From Bolinopsis microptera (lineage: Eukaryota; Ctenophora; Tentaculata; Lobata; Bolinopsidae): a stretch of 64,000 bases of DNA. The stretch covers positions 5,386,858-5,450,857 of the forward strand of contig NC_087075.1 of assembly GCF_026151205.1 (NCBI RefSeq), read 5' to 3'. Both the position numbers and the translations under genes were made by a program. The notes beneath the pieces are model-generated. The model ran no database searches and was not told the DNA's origin. It worked only from the letters and a program-made list of their open reading frames with translations. Shown here piece after piece: positions 11,143-22,249 of this stretch. The stretch's first letter is position 1; each line of letters opens with the position of its first letter.

Positions 11143-14100
11143 ATGGATGGTCCAGCATGGATGGGAGACGAAGATCTGAGACACTTTTTGGAGGCTTCAA
11201 GAGCATCCAACTATACTTGCAGCGAGATTACTTCACTCCTGCCAAAGAAGTTCCCCAACTACAGGGCTTATTCAGAACGCACTGTAAAAAGGTATAATGC
11301 AGACAATGAACATTGTAAATTAATGGAAATCGTGTTTACTGTTCATTACTGCATGTGTGCTCATAGATGCAATGAACGAGGGTCTAATGCGGGGCGCAAT
11401 TTTGTTATATTTACATAGCAAAATTGCTCGCGCCCCTATTGGACCCTCATTCAATGTGCAGTTCAGTTTTGCTATGTCAACGTAAAACGTTGCAGAATTG
11501 CGCCGTGTATTTAACCCTTATTGGACCCTCCTTCATTACACTCATGAGCACACAAGTGCGTTTAAGTCTAGTCAAGTTACTATGAACATATCGAATGGGT
11601 TTTGAATTTTCATATTTCTGACGAAAAACCTTCCACTCCCTCAGCCCTCTACGATCTACCTCACTGGTATTTGAACTAAAGATTAACACCGAAACTTATA
11701 CTTTACCAAATGACCACATATTAAAAACAAAAATCTGTTGTGCATATGTGTACACAATACACATGGATTGATTGAGTAAAACAAAACATTTTCAGTAAAA
11801 CTAAAAGTTTCACTAATAAGTGCTTTGCAGAATGCTGAATCACTGGAACATTAAACGACACAATGATGTTGATGATCATACTTTGCTGACGGCGGTACAG
11901 AATGTTGTTAACGAAAGTTCGGGCCAATTAGGATACCGGGATGTGACTGAAAAACTAAGGTACACTAAAAAGGGCAAATTTGTAGTGTTAATGTAACAAG
12001 TTAAAATATTTAAACACGTCAATGAAAAAAGGAGTAAACATTTTTATAATAATTGAGGCGCCTTGAAGTAGTATTAAAACAATGGCATCACGATGTTAAG
12101 GAACGGTATAATGCATATATGTGTATATATACACCTTATTTATCAATATTCAGTATATTCACTGTTCCTTGTTGCAGGTCTCAAGGCCTCTTCGTATCGA
12201 GAGATGATGTTATGAATACACTAAGGTTAGTTGATCCACAAGGTGTTGTTATGCGCACTCCAAAGTTCAAGAATAAGAGGCCTAAGAAGACCTTCTTCAG
12301 CAAGGGGCCAAACTACTTATGGAGTCTGGATGGCCATGACAAGTTAAGTGGGGATGCCAACTGCCAATTCGACCTCAAAATATATGGGTATGTTACATTT
12401 CTTGTTTGTGTGAAAACATGCCATTGCTGAGCTCTAATTGTTTTTATACCATCCCACAACTTATAAATTCCTTCATGATGTTTTGAAAGGGGCGGGATGG
12501 CTCATAAGGGGCGGGATTAAACGGGTAATCCCACTGTCAACATCAGCTAGAAAGATAACCCTGCTGGGCATTTCTGGGCGCATATCATGTGTATGTTGTA
12601 TAACCATGATTGAGTGTGTGCACGGTGCACCTGACTGAATATTGTCACGTGACATGAGCGCACACACTACGTGATGAGATTGAGTGCATCATGTGACAGT
12701 ATGGGAGCACAGCATTGGATAAGATTTCCCCCTTATCAGCCAATCAGTTATATCACTATACTGTAGCACCTATTTGGTGTTCTGCCCCTGTAGAGTGTAT
12801 AGACTATAGCGTGGTACCGATCTTTTAATTTTGGCAAGGGGCTTAAACACAGAATATAACCAAACTATGATATAAGTTTTAGACTGTAGAAATGATGTGA
12901 GCAAAATTAAGGCCCTTCAATCTTGACGGGGAGCTTGAACAAATCAAACAAATCTTATCTATCATGTAACAGGGAGAAAAGCTCGGAGGAAGACTTTTGG
13001 GAGAAGGGTGAATTTATAGCTGTTGAGTATGAAACAGTTAAACAATGTATTTTTAGCAGTGTATTTTATTAAGAGGTGATGGGGAGGGATGCTTAAAATT
13101 AAAGTAATTCATAATTTAAACATTGCTGATCATCATGATAAGATTTCATTATATTTATAAAGTTGGTTCTTAGGTCGGGCGATATGCTAGCGTTATTAAT
13201 TCTTTTTAATTTTTCACAGGGCCCTTGATACTTACAGTAGGAAAATCATCTTCTTGTACATTGGGCGGTCTAATAGAGACAGTGAAGTTATTGGACGTAT
13301 TTTGTTTGACCATCTGCTGGAATCTAGAGTTTTACCGCAAATGCTTCGATTTGACAAAGGAACTGAGACCGTCCATGCTGCAGCTGTACACGTGAGTTAA
13401 TTTTCCAAGGCGTTTTTTATATATTCTACTGCCTACTGTCCCTGTGCCATGTCTGCTACAAATGCTGTTTCCATATTAAATTTCAATACGTACCTTAAAG
13501 CTATGGTGTTAGACCGCAGGATTCTGCTTGTTTTCACTCTTTTTTTTCAGAAAACTCTATTGCAACTGAAAAATGTTGACAAGGAGATTACAACGATACT
13601 TGGTCCTTCTACTGCCAACAAAATAGAACGATTGTGGAGGCAGGTAGGCAATAGTTGGAGTGAAATGTTTGCTAAATCTGGTTAGATCTTGCTCACTTCT
13701 TAGGTCACAACCGTTTTCAAAACAATTATTTGTCGACAAGAAACAAACATAGGCAAAGCAAAGTCCGTTTCCTTACTTATACCATAGTTTGTCCCCATTT
13801 TCCAAGTAAAAAATGCTGACAGGTCCGCGAAAAGGTTTGTGATGGTTTTCGTCACGTACTTAGAGAGATTGATCAAGACGGTCTGTATGATTCAAGTTGC
13901 GAGTATGACAGGGATTTAATTGCTGGTGTGTTCATACCTGTTGTCGAACGTTATCTCGACGAATTCAGGGAGAACCATAACAATACTGCAATACGAAATT
14001 ACTGAAAACATTCAAGAATAGAAACAACATATAGGATGTCTTTAAAGGCCTCGTGTAGCCGGTTGGCCCGACATGATACGACATATCTCGACACGTCGGG

Positions 14101-15221
14101 GTTTGTCGGGGTTTGTCAGGGTTTGTCGGGGTTTGTCGGGGTTTGTCGAAGTTTGTCGGGATATGTCGGGGTTTGTCGGGATATTTCGGCGTGTGTCGGG
14201 GTTTGAAATAATTATTGGGGCAAACTGACATAATCCGACATACCCTGACATATCTCGACACGTCGGGGTTTGTCGGGGTCTGTCGGGGTTTGTCGGGATA
14301 TGTCGGGGTGTGTCGGGGTTTGTCGGGGTTTTTCGGGGTGTGTCGGGGTTTTTCGGGGTTTTTCGAGCCTGGAGGCTACATGAGGCCTCTTTAAGTGCAT
14401 ATCTAATAATCTAATAAATCTGTTCAGGGGAAGAAAGCAGCGCAACGTGGAACTTCCATCAGGGACAATCCCTGAGCATGTGTATTCGTGCCCAGAAGAG
14501 TACGGCGGAGAGGTTAGTTTGATTAGATCCAATGAATTATTCTTTACTAAAAACCGTCAACAGTGTTGGCTAACGCAATCAGATAAATTAGCAAACAAAA
14601 ACAACCCAATCATAGCTATACAAATTAGCAGACAGAAAACCCATTATCTGGGCCCAATTTTTATTTATTTTCCCCTCTCTTATTAATTATCAGGTATTAT
14701 TTATCATTCAGGAGTGTGGAATCATGCTTTCTGACAAGGATATAGAGAGTTTCACTGACGCTGATATTTTGTCCAACGTTTTTACTGGTATTAAAATTAA
14801 TTCGGAGTTGGCGTCTGAATACCTCGTTGCTGCTCTCCCTCGGATAGCAGTAAGTGTCTTCAAATGCATCCTACTTCCCCTCTCATATTAATTGTTATCG
14901 TTTGTCGTATATATATATATTTTGTAGCTGTACTCCTACACATTAAAAGTCGGTGTTGATTAGATCTTCGAAACAAGTCTTTGCATCATTTTATTAAACA
15001 TCGTTATCTGAGATAAAATTGTTCTAAAAGCAACTGGAATATATATATATCTTACTCCGATGACTGGCTATGAACACGTAATAATGACTGGCTATGAACA
15101 TGTAATAGTTAGGCAACGTTTTTGCTAAAATATTTACCCGTTTCAGGAACTTCAGTTAAGTGGGGTTAAAGCGGAATACACACGAATAAGGGAAGCGGTC
15201 TATCGAGATACCAGATTTTGA
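11143..15221 (+). pseudogene. Integrase/transposase, right-arm copy, exon-6 donor lost
   Basis: Mirror of the left-arm gene: exons 11143-11291, 11831-11959, 12178-12387, 13220-13391, 13551-13643, from 13823, 14428-14512, 14712-14849 and 15147-15221. Relative to the left arm, 28 bp (ending exon 6 and including its GTAGG donor) are missing after codon AAC-AAT at about 13982. Read on, the frame meets TGA at 14003-14005, so the likely product stops after about 312 residues. It keeps all three catalytic residues but lacks the last ~100. One further change is L for V near the start of exon 9. A truncated but possibly active or dominant-negative protein is conceivable; I see no alternative donor in phase. 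Confidence 0.78.
14094..14367 (-). repeat. CGGGGTTTGT tandem arrays (right arm)
   Basis: Mirror of the arrays at 2998-3267, in two blocks (about 14094-14205 and 14259-14367). It differs from the left by at least two substitutions and one extra A in the spacer (TTTGAAATAATTATTGG). Confidence 0.82.
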
Positions 15222-16579
15222 TAATTTCCGTCTCGTTGAGGCCGAGATTTTATTAATAAAGAACGTTTAGTTATAAATATCGTAAAAAAGCTTCTGTTGG
15301 TTTTTGTACTAACATTTACTTGGTTGGTTAAACACATTTAAACCTCGATTAAACGCATGAAATTGATTTTTAGATTTTTAACATTCAATTTTTAACATTA
15401 AATTTTAACATTAAATTTTAACATTGAATTCTTTTTAGCAGAACTACAATGTTTTGTTAAATTATAACATTTACCTGGTTGTTTTAACATTTACTTGGTT
15501 GGTTAAACACATTTAAACCTCGATTAAACGCATGAAATTGATTTTTAGATTTTTAACATTCAATTTTTAACATTAAATTTTAACATTGAATTCTTTTTAG
15601 CAGAACTACAATGTTTTGTTAAATTATAACATTTACTTGGTTGTTTTATATGTGGGTTTGATTCTTCTGTTGGTTTTTGTACTGTTTTATCTTCGGTACA
15701 GCCAGCCATTACCCATAAAATCATGTTATAAGGATTTCAAGTTAACTTAAAAGTTTAAATTTTAAACTCCGTAAATTATAAAGTTGGTACAATTCTTTTC
15801 TAAGGATTAGAATACGAAGTAAGTTATTATGATAAAATGTTTGTTTCACTGCTAACATCATCCTACTACAATGTTTTGTTAAATTATAACATATACTTGG
15901 TTGTTTTATATATGGGTCTGATTATTAAATTATTGACTTTGATGACATTTTTGTTTCACTGCTAACATCATCCTACAAAATATAAAAAGCCCAAGTAATC
16001 TCCCAACTTTGAACACAAATTTATATAGAGATTTGTCCGGCCAATGGGGCCGGGCAAGATGCTGAACTCAATCTCAATAACCTAATGTCTGCAGTCGTTT
16101 TCAAGCACGCTTAAATCACACGTCAAATACAGGAGTTTATCGGTATGCCATATATATTTCACCTGAGGACAATAATAGGTGGATAATAATAACTGGATCA
16201 GACTACACGTGAGGGAACAATAAGCACGCGTTAGCGCGATCGCCATTTGGTACAATTGTAGACATCTGCGCGCGCGCAACGTACGTTCTTTGTGGCGCGC
16301 AGTGAGGACTGCTGATGGCACATTTCGGCCATATGGAGCGATTTCATTTTTGTTTTGATTTTTTTTTGGTTTTTTTTTAATTTTTTTTTGTTTTTTTTTG
16401 TTTTGGTTTTTTATTGTTTTAAATTGTTTTTCTTTTGGTTTTTTTTAAGTTTTTTTTAGTTTAGTTTTTTTAAAATTTATTTTTGGTTTATTTTTTAAAA
16501 GTTTGGTTATTTTTTGGTTTTTTTTGGTTTTCTAAATTTATTTTGAAATAATTTACAATGACCCACCTCGGCCACCATA

Positions 16580-16585
16580 CTACAC
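16580..16585. repeat. Target-site duplication, right copy (CTACAC)
   Basis: Second copy of the 6-bp duplication. The sequence after it (TCGAATTTCGAGATTTTTCTTAAAGG...) continues the host unit exactly as the uninterrupted paralogues at 25235 and 36505 do. Confidence 0.88.
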
Positions 16586-17434
16586 TCGAATTTCGAGATT
16601 TTTCTTAAAGGACCCCAAATTGTTGAAACCTGCTTAAATCGATATAATTTGAACGGTCTATCGACGAGATGTATTTTTGAACGCCGATTCCAAATCAACC
16701 AACCTGACACAGAGTTAAAATGCTCCCCTGGCGAGTTATCGACGAAAAACTGTTTTTGATCACGTGACTTGACCAAATATTAATAAGGAGATTGGTATAT
16801 TGTCTCGTTAGGATTAAGGTTTTAGCATATGCTGCAGTTAGGGATCGGGTTAGGGTAAGGTTTAGGGGTTTATATAGTCCCTCAGGCCTCAGGACCATCT
16901 ATAGAACTTGTTTACTGTTCAAGTGAGTCACGTGATATTAGAGTGTAGAATGATTGGTCATCATCCAGTTAAAAACAATGCCCAAGTCAAACTTCACTGT
17001 AGTTTCTACCAATTTTAAATTTCTCTTATCATAAGCTAAATTACGCCATTACGGTCAAAGCAAACAAAAATGTACAAGTTGTTTTGGACTGCCTTAAAAC
17101 GAGAGCACAGTCTCAGCTGACTTATCCTCAAGTGTGCTGCGCATGTCACGTCATTAGCTCTCGCCAGGGTTCTCGCTGGATAATTTTGTAATTGCATTGT
17201 TTTTGAAGAGTAATCGACGATTAACCCAAGGACATGGGACAGCTCATTGCTGAATTATTCAATAGCTCGGGGACTCTGGGTCTCTCCGGGGTCCCTTAGG
17301 CCTTAACTACTACTATAGGTGTAAGAAATACTGTTATAAATGTCAAAGCCTTACCAAATTGTATAGAACATCTTGTATTGGAGTAATAGAGAGATATAGA
17401 GAAAGAATGGGAGAAAGAACCCAAGGAATTTTAT
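16586..17434 (-). other. Conserved upstream region of gene E (array unit)
   Basis: About 850 bp of near-identity with 25233-26060, 30235-30870 and 36505-37240. No exon is supported. Shared marks in order: ATCACGTGAC, a TTAGGG-like stretch, GTCACGTGAT, CATCATCCAGTTAAAAACAA, GCCTTAAAACGAGAGCAC, TTATTCAATAGCTCGGGGAC. It lies upstream of the signal-peptide exon at 625, displaced 15.8 kb by the palindromic element. Confidence 0.7.
16759..16936. promoter_or_regulatory. Paired CACGTG sites upstream of gene E
   Basis: ATCACGTGAC at 16759-16768 and GTCACGTGAT at 16927-16936. The same pair, about 145-170 bp apart, lies in every array unit (25400/25543, 30267/30422, 36674/36817). CACGTG with TC..GA flanks is the binding word of bHLH-ZIP factors of the MITF/TFEB/USF kind (known). 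Function here is inferred from position and conservation, and recent duplication alone could explain the conservation. Confidence 0.5.
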
Positions 17435-17442
17435 GATCGGTT
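17435..17442. repeat. Target-site duplication, left (GATCGGTT)
   Basis: GATCGGTT precedes the element and recurs at 22242-22249. The paralogous regions at about 26063 (GATCGGTCAATGATG) and 30870 (GATCGTTTAATGATG) have a single copy, so this is an 8-bp duplication. Confidence 0.8.
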
Positions 17443-17691
17443 GGGGGGGTACCAATGGCATAAATGGCATAATGGAGAATTGGCCAAACAAAATTTCCAT
17501 TTATGCCATTTGATGATTTTTATGCCATTCTTCTCCATTCTATGCCATTCGAAATATGAAATTTTAAAACTTTGAACTGAGAATTTAATAACGAATAGTC
17601 TGCACCCCACTAGTACTGTCCATCTTTATCTCTATTTATTGTACTACAACATCTATTTTCACCCATTAATTTCCTCAAAATATCCCTAGCA

Positions 17692-18475
17692 ATGGGCATT
17701 ATTGATTACCTGCTGGATGCTGAAATCGTCACTTATTACCTTGGAAGTGATCAGAATGAGCAGCTGTTTGCATTTATTCGGGTTTCTTTTTCATCTGGTC
17801 GCTCAAGAAATATGGATGCGATAACTATGGCCCATGGAATGGAGAGAAAGAATGTGTACAGTGCTTTATCATTACATGAAGACACATCTGCAATTGCACA
17901 TGCACGTGGAAGTACAGTTTTGCATCCTACAGTTCACCTCAAAAAGGTTAAATCTACAGGCCAGAAAGCAGAACGAGTGAAATGGACTGGTAGTATGATA
18001 AGCCTAGGCAAGTTGGCAAATTCGAGAAGGGAAAAGAAACAATTTCCCTGTGTTCGCCGCAGTCGCAGATCCTGAAGAACGGAGTGGGAAGCCAATCGTC
18101 CATGGCCAAGAACTTTCTTGGGAAGCTGTAGATGATGAAGCTGGATGCCTCGAGGATGAGGACGACTTAGCTTATGAGGTAGAACCTGGAGTTGATGATT
18201 GTGATGATGGAGAAACGATATCAACAGATAAATATGGAACACTATCCTTCCGGTCTTTTGAGACACTCACGCTCAATGGAGGAAGAAGCACTTTATCAAC
18301 AAAATCTCGTCTTTCAAGATTCAAGGGGGACGCGTTTGGAGTGTCTTCTGATGTTCGCATATACAATCAACCTGAATGCGGATGTTCAACAGTTTTGAAA
18401 GCTGGCAGTACAGAAACTCTTAAAGTCTTCAAATCTCAGCAGGACTTTGCAACAGGAGTACTTACTTGTACTTGA
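17692..18475 (+). pseudogene. Unrecognised element gene, frameshifted
   Basis: Two overlapping open frames that read as one protein with a frameshift at about 18050: the first ends near EKKQFPC, the second continues FAAVADPEERSGKPIV. The first part (127 codons) has AFIRVSFSSGRSRNMDAITM and HARGSTVLHPTVHL; the second is acidic (about ten D/E in EDEDDLAYEVEPGVDDCDD) and then serine-rich. The coding frame ends where the nested LINE begins, so the protein is probably interrupted by that insertion. I do not recognise the family. Its position inside an element with inverted ends suggests a transposase or accessory protein. Confidence 0.45.
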
Positions 18476-18485
18476 TTAGGTCTCC

Positions 18486-21400
18486 TCAATCATTCGAGTG
18501 GCCTACACCAATGAACTCCCGTTTGTGACGTATCATCTCCCTCCAAAGTTTGCGGTCACTAGCCATCTCGCTCGCTCCTTCTAGGTCTATGTCAGTGTTT
18601 CCTGTAAACGCTGTAGCATCTTCCAGCAAACATTTCCTCCAGTTCTTTCTTGGACGGCCCCTAGATCTTCTCCCATGGGCAGGGGTCCAGTTAAGCAGGT
18701 ACTTAGGAAGCCTAGTGTCTGGCATTCTGGTGACATGGCCAAACCAACGCAGGCGGTTTGCTCCTATGTACGTCTCTACTGGATTTATCTTTGCACGCTC
18801 CAGCACTTCAGTGTTTCTAACCCGATCGAGCCATCTTATCCTAAGTATTCTCCTCAAGCAACGCTGATGGAACACCTCAAAGCGATGTAGCTGCTTTTTG
18901 GTTGTGTTCCAAACCTCACTACCATATAACAATATTGTCAAAACCGCTGCCTTATAAATCCTGATCTTTGTATAAGACTGGATGTTGCGGTTTTTCCATA
19001 TATTACTCAGTTGATTAAAGGCTCCGGAAGCTTTCTGAATCCTAGCTGACAGCTCACGGTCGATAGTACCGTCGCTGGAAATAATTGTACCTAAGTACGT
19101 AAAGTCACTAACTTGCTGCACTGGCGTGTCTTCAACAGTGATGTTCACACATAGCCTCAGTCTTTTTACCATTGATTCTAAGACCTCGCTGGGCACCATA
19201 CATACACAAAAGGTCAGTTGTCTCTTGAAGACCTTCCTCGCTGTTATCCAGTACAGCTATGCCATCTGCATAATCTGTATCTAACACAGTGATATCATCA
19301 ACAAGCGGACTGATAGATCTTTGAAGAACCGCTCCGTGGGACACCACTTTGTTGCTTTCTGTTCTCTCAGCAGCCACATTGAGGCAGACATTAAAAAGTG
19401 GGGGACCCTGAATGTCTCCTTGGCCACTGCCTGAACTTACTTCAAACCATTCTGATAGTTCACCATTGTGTCTAACAGCACTAACAGTTCCATTAAAGAA
19501 TGCCTGTATTATTCGAATGTATTTACATGGCAGGCCATAATGACTGAAAGCTTTCCAAATATAATTCCTGTCGATGGAATCAAAAGCTGCCTTGAAGTCC
19601 ACAAAATTTACATACAGGGGGAGATTATATTCAATGCAGTTATGTATAATAGTGCGGAGTGAATAAATCTGATCAATGCATGATCTGTTCTTTCTAAACC
19701 CACACTGATTGTCTCGTAGCAAACTTTCTAAACCGTCACTCATGCGTTGTAATATGATGATTTGATACAGTTTAGATGCTGTAGATCTTAGAGTGATCCC
19801 CCTATTATTGGAGCAATGAGAGGTATCACCCTTCTTTGGTACAATTATCACAATGCCTTTCAACCAGTCGTCAGGCACTGCTTCTGAATTCCAAACTTTA
19901 GAGAACAATTTCTCCATCCTATCCACAAGACCACTTGCCCCATACTTTAACTGCTCATTAGAGATTTCGTCGATCCCAGCACTTTTGTGGTTCTTCAATT
20001 TTTTGAGACAGTTTAAAATCTCAAGTCTAGTGGAGGGACCATCACCATCACCAAGATAAGGAAAGCATGGAATCACTTCAAGATGGTCCAGGTCAGACAG
20101 ATCCGCATTCGTGGGAGGAGGGTTTAATAGCTCCGAAAAATGTTCTCCCCAGGCCCATCTCTCTCTGAGCAGAGGGATCAGCAATCAACTTCCCGGATTT
20201 GTCTCTTACAGCAGTTGATTTTCGATTCTTCTTACCGGACAGTGTTTTTATCCGTTGCCAAACTTCCCTTTGCCGGCCATGGACAGCAGCTGTTTGATGT
20301 TTCCAGATCTGCTACAACTCTAAGAGCCCAATTCTCGTCGTCTTTCCTGCAGCTCTTTTTGACAAGTTTGTTGGCCCGAGAATACTCGCTCCTATTGTTG
20401 TTGTCACTAGGCGCCATCTGTTTAATCTTACTGCGTTCTGCAATAAGGCTTTTTGTCTCCTGAGACAAATGCTGCTGCTTTCTGCGCCGGGGGCGCTCAC
20501 CCAGTACCTCCATAGACACTTCTTTAATAGTATCCTTAACTAATGTCCATTCTCCATCAAGATTTACCTCCATTGGTAGGCAGCTAAAATGATTTTGAAG
20601 AGCAATGCAGTACTCTTCAACCTTGGACTGATCCCTAAGATTCTCAATTGCTGGAGATATCCTACGAGAGGCGTTCATTTTTTGAACTGCCATAAGTTTG
20701 ACTCTAAATTGACCCCGAACCAAATAATGATCGGAGCCAATGATGCTGGAAAAGCGTCCCACCGATTGTCAGCTGATGTAATGCACAGAAATCTAATAGT
20801 CGAAGGCCGTTGTCATTTGATGAAACGTGAAGGGAATGCTTACCAATCACACCGGACCAAGCTGAGTTATCTTGGCCAATGCGAGCATTTAGATCTCCAA
20901 GTAAAAACTTCACGTCATGAGCTGGTAGTTCATCAAATGCCCCAGATAGCTGCTGATAAAAGTCATCCTTTACCCCGACTGCTGCATCCTCAGTTGGAGC
21001 ATAAGCTATCACAATCGAAATGTTGATATGTCGACTGTGCAGCCTCGCTGCAAGAATACGTTCTGATATCGGACTGTATGAAATCAATGAATTTTTAGTC
21101 TTCTTCGAGAGGACTAAACCTACCCCTTGTCGTCTGTACCCATCACTTCTTCCTGAGTTAATAAAGAGGGACCCATCATCCAAGGTAACCTCACCAGTGC
21201 CGGATCTGTGCGTCTCTGTCAGCCCCAAGACATCCATTTTATATGCTGACATATTCTGTGACAATTCATACAGCTTTAAGGAACTGCTCTCCAATGATAA
21301 CACATTCCACGTTCCCACATCAATACTGTGTTTGATAAAGTTGTATGGGAGTGCTCTCCGGCTCTCCCCTTCTCCGGGTCCACATGAGTGATATGCTGTG

Positions 21401-21560
21401 AACTAATAACACTGTTGAAATAAGGCGACTTCTTTGTTCTCATCTGCACACTGGGGTCCTTGCGGCTTTGCCCAGAGCACTTCATCCTGGCTACACCCCT
21501 CCTTGAACTCCGAGAGTCACTCCACTTTTGGTTATTCATTGATGTTTCAGTAGCTATTTT
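18486..21560 (-). mobile_element. RTE-like LINE, degenerate
   Basis: A minus-strand non-LTR retrotransposon of the type often annotated 'craniofacial development protein 2-like'. 21318-20704 is the endonuclease: GTWNVLSLESS, LGLTETHRSGTG, YAPTEDA, LLGDLNARIG. A deletion removes part of its C-terminus before GSDHYLV at about 20725. The reverse transcriptase follows: IIVPKKGDTSHCSNNRGI, GFRKNRSCIDQI, NFVDFKAAFDSIDR, and the box DYADGIAVL at about 19280, where YADD has become YADG. The C-terminal part 19199-18486 (FTYLGTIISSDG, LRWFGHVTRMPD) is in another frame. At least three frameshifts, an internal deletion and the lost catalytic Asp make it dead. It is nested in the 8-bp-duplication transposon. 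Confidence 0.85.
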
Positions 21561-22241
21561 AAGGTTGAAGGGTAGCTGGCCCCTCGAACCTGGCAGTTTT
21601 TTATCGACCTTTACTGGTCTAGATCCATAGTTTTTTGTTGCACCTCATCTGTTTAAACTGGAATCACCCAGAACAGATTACTGTACTTAATAGTGGCACC
21701 TCGTAAAGGGTGTCTATGGTCATTGAAATAGGAGAGGTTATAAGTTACACGATCACTATTTCCTGAGATTATAAAAATCTCTTGCCACAGGAGTGGTTAG
21801 ATTTATTTCTTAAAAGTCATGCCCGATGAAGTACTACTGCCAGGAACATAGCCTAATCAATGGATCTCCTAATGTTGTGTTGTCAATGTTTGTATTCTGT
21901 ACATTTTGAACATCTCACAATTTGCTTTTCTTGAATAGTGAAATGTTTGGTATATATTTGATATAATAAATTTCTATTTTCTTTATTTGTCATATGAATC
22001 TTTGACTTTAACGATCATTCCAAGCGTTATAAAGCATGAAACATGTCTCTTATTCAAGTACTAATAATATTTGCGAATTTAAAGTCATCCTAAAGGTCAA
22101 ATATGAAGACCTAAATTCATGGCATAAATTGGCATAAATGGAGAATTGGCCAAACAAAATTTCCATTTATGCCATGAAATTTCTATGCCATTTGATGATT
22201 TTTATGCCATTCTTCTCCATTCTATGCCATTGGTACCCCCC

Positions 22242-22249
22242 GATCGGTT
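22242..22249. repeat. Target-site duplication, right (GATCGGTT)
   Basis: Right copy of the 8-bp duplication; the host unit resumes with AAAGATGTCATCTCTCCTAC, as in the paralogues at 26070 and 30878. Confidence 0.8.

Larger units (their letters stand above)
771..16579. mobile_element. Giant palindromic DNA transposon with duplicated integrase gene
   Basis: A 15,809-bp element running from TATGGTGGCCGAGGTGGGTC to its exact complement. Seen directly: coordinates on the two sides sum to 17387 from the centre out to about 14 kb and to 17350-17360 farther out, so the whole element is one inverted repeat with a 12-bp centre. It is flanked by CTACAC on both sides, and two paralogous unoccupied sites in the window lack it. 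The only recognisable self gene, once per arm, is a spliced DDE integrase. Six-base duplications are known for Polinton/Maverick and, from memory, for the IS3EU superfamily, whose ends begin TAY. The integrase (GYRD helix-turn-helix region, D-D-E core) and the TAT ends fit IS3EU better; no Polinton polymerase, capsid or protease is visible. The whole-element palindrome is the odd feature. Confidence 0.85.
8700..16579 (-). repeat. Right arm of the 15.8-kb palindrome
   Basis: Complement of the left arm, net 37 bp shorter. The largest visible difference is a 28-bp deletion at about 13982 that removes the exon-6 splice donor of the integrase gene. Repeats noted in the left arm are mirrored here: tandem arrays 14094-14367, AT-rich duplicates 15305-15645 and the subterminal T-rich tract 16345-16535. 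Confidence 0.9.
17443..22241. mobile_element. DNA transposon of unknown superfamily with 8-bp duplication
   Basis: A 4.8-kb insertion with inverted ends GGGGGGTACCAATGGCATA / TATGCCATTGGTACCCCCC, further inverted ATGGCATAAATGG blocks inside both ends, and the 8-bp duplication GATCGGTT. It contains a broken plus-strand gene (17692-18475) and a nested minus-strand RTE-like LINE (18486-21560). 8-bp duplications occur in hAT, P, Merlin, Novosib and MULE-type elements. The G-rich end resembles none decisively, and the gene is not recognised, so I leave the superfamily open. 21561-22110 shows no exon I can support. Confidence 0.72.

Noticed and set aside
771-16579. Palindrome as a hairpin-read assembly artefact
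   Set aside because: An artefact would mirror the flanks too. Here the mirror stops exactly at element ends with a target duplication, the right flank continues the host unit, and the arms differ by a 28-bp indel and several substitutions. Not fully excluded without reads.
771-16579. Polinton/Maverick or virus-like element
   Set aside because: The 6-bp duplication and integrase fit, but no DNA polymerase, protease, ATPase or capsid reading could be found in either arm, and the ends are not AG.
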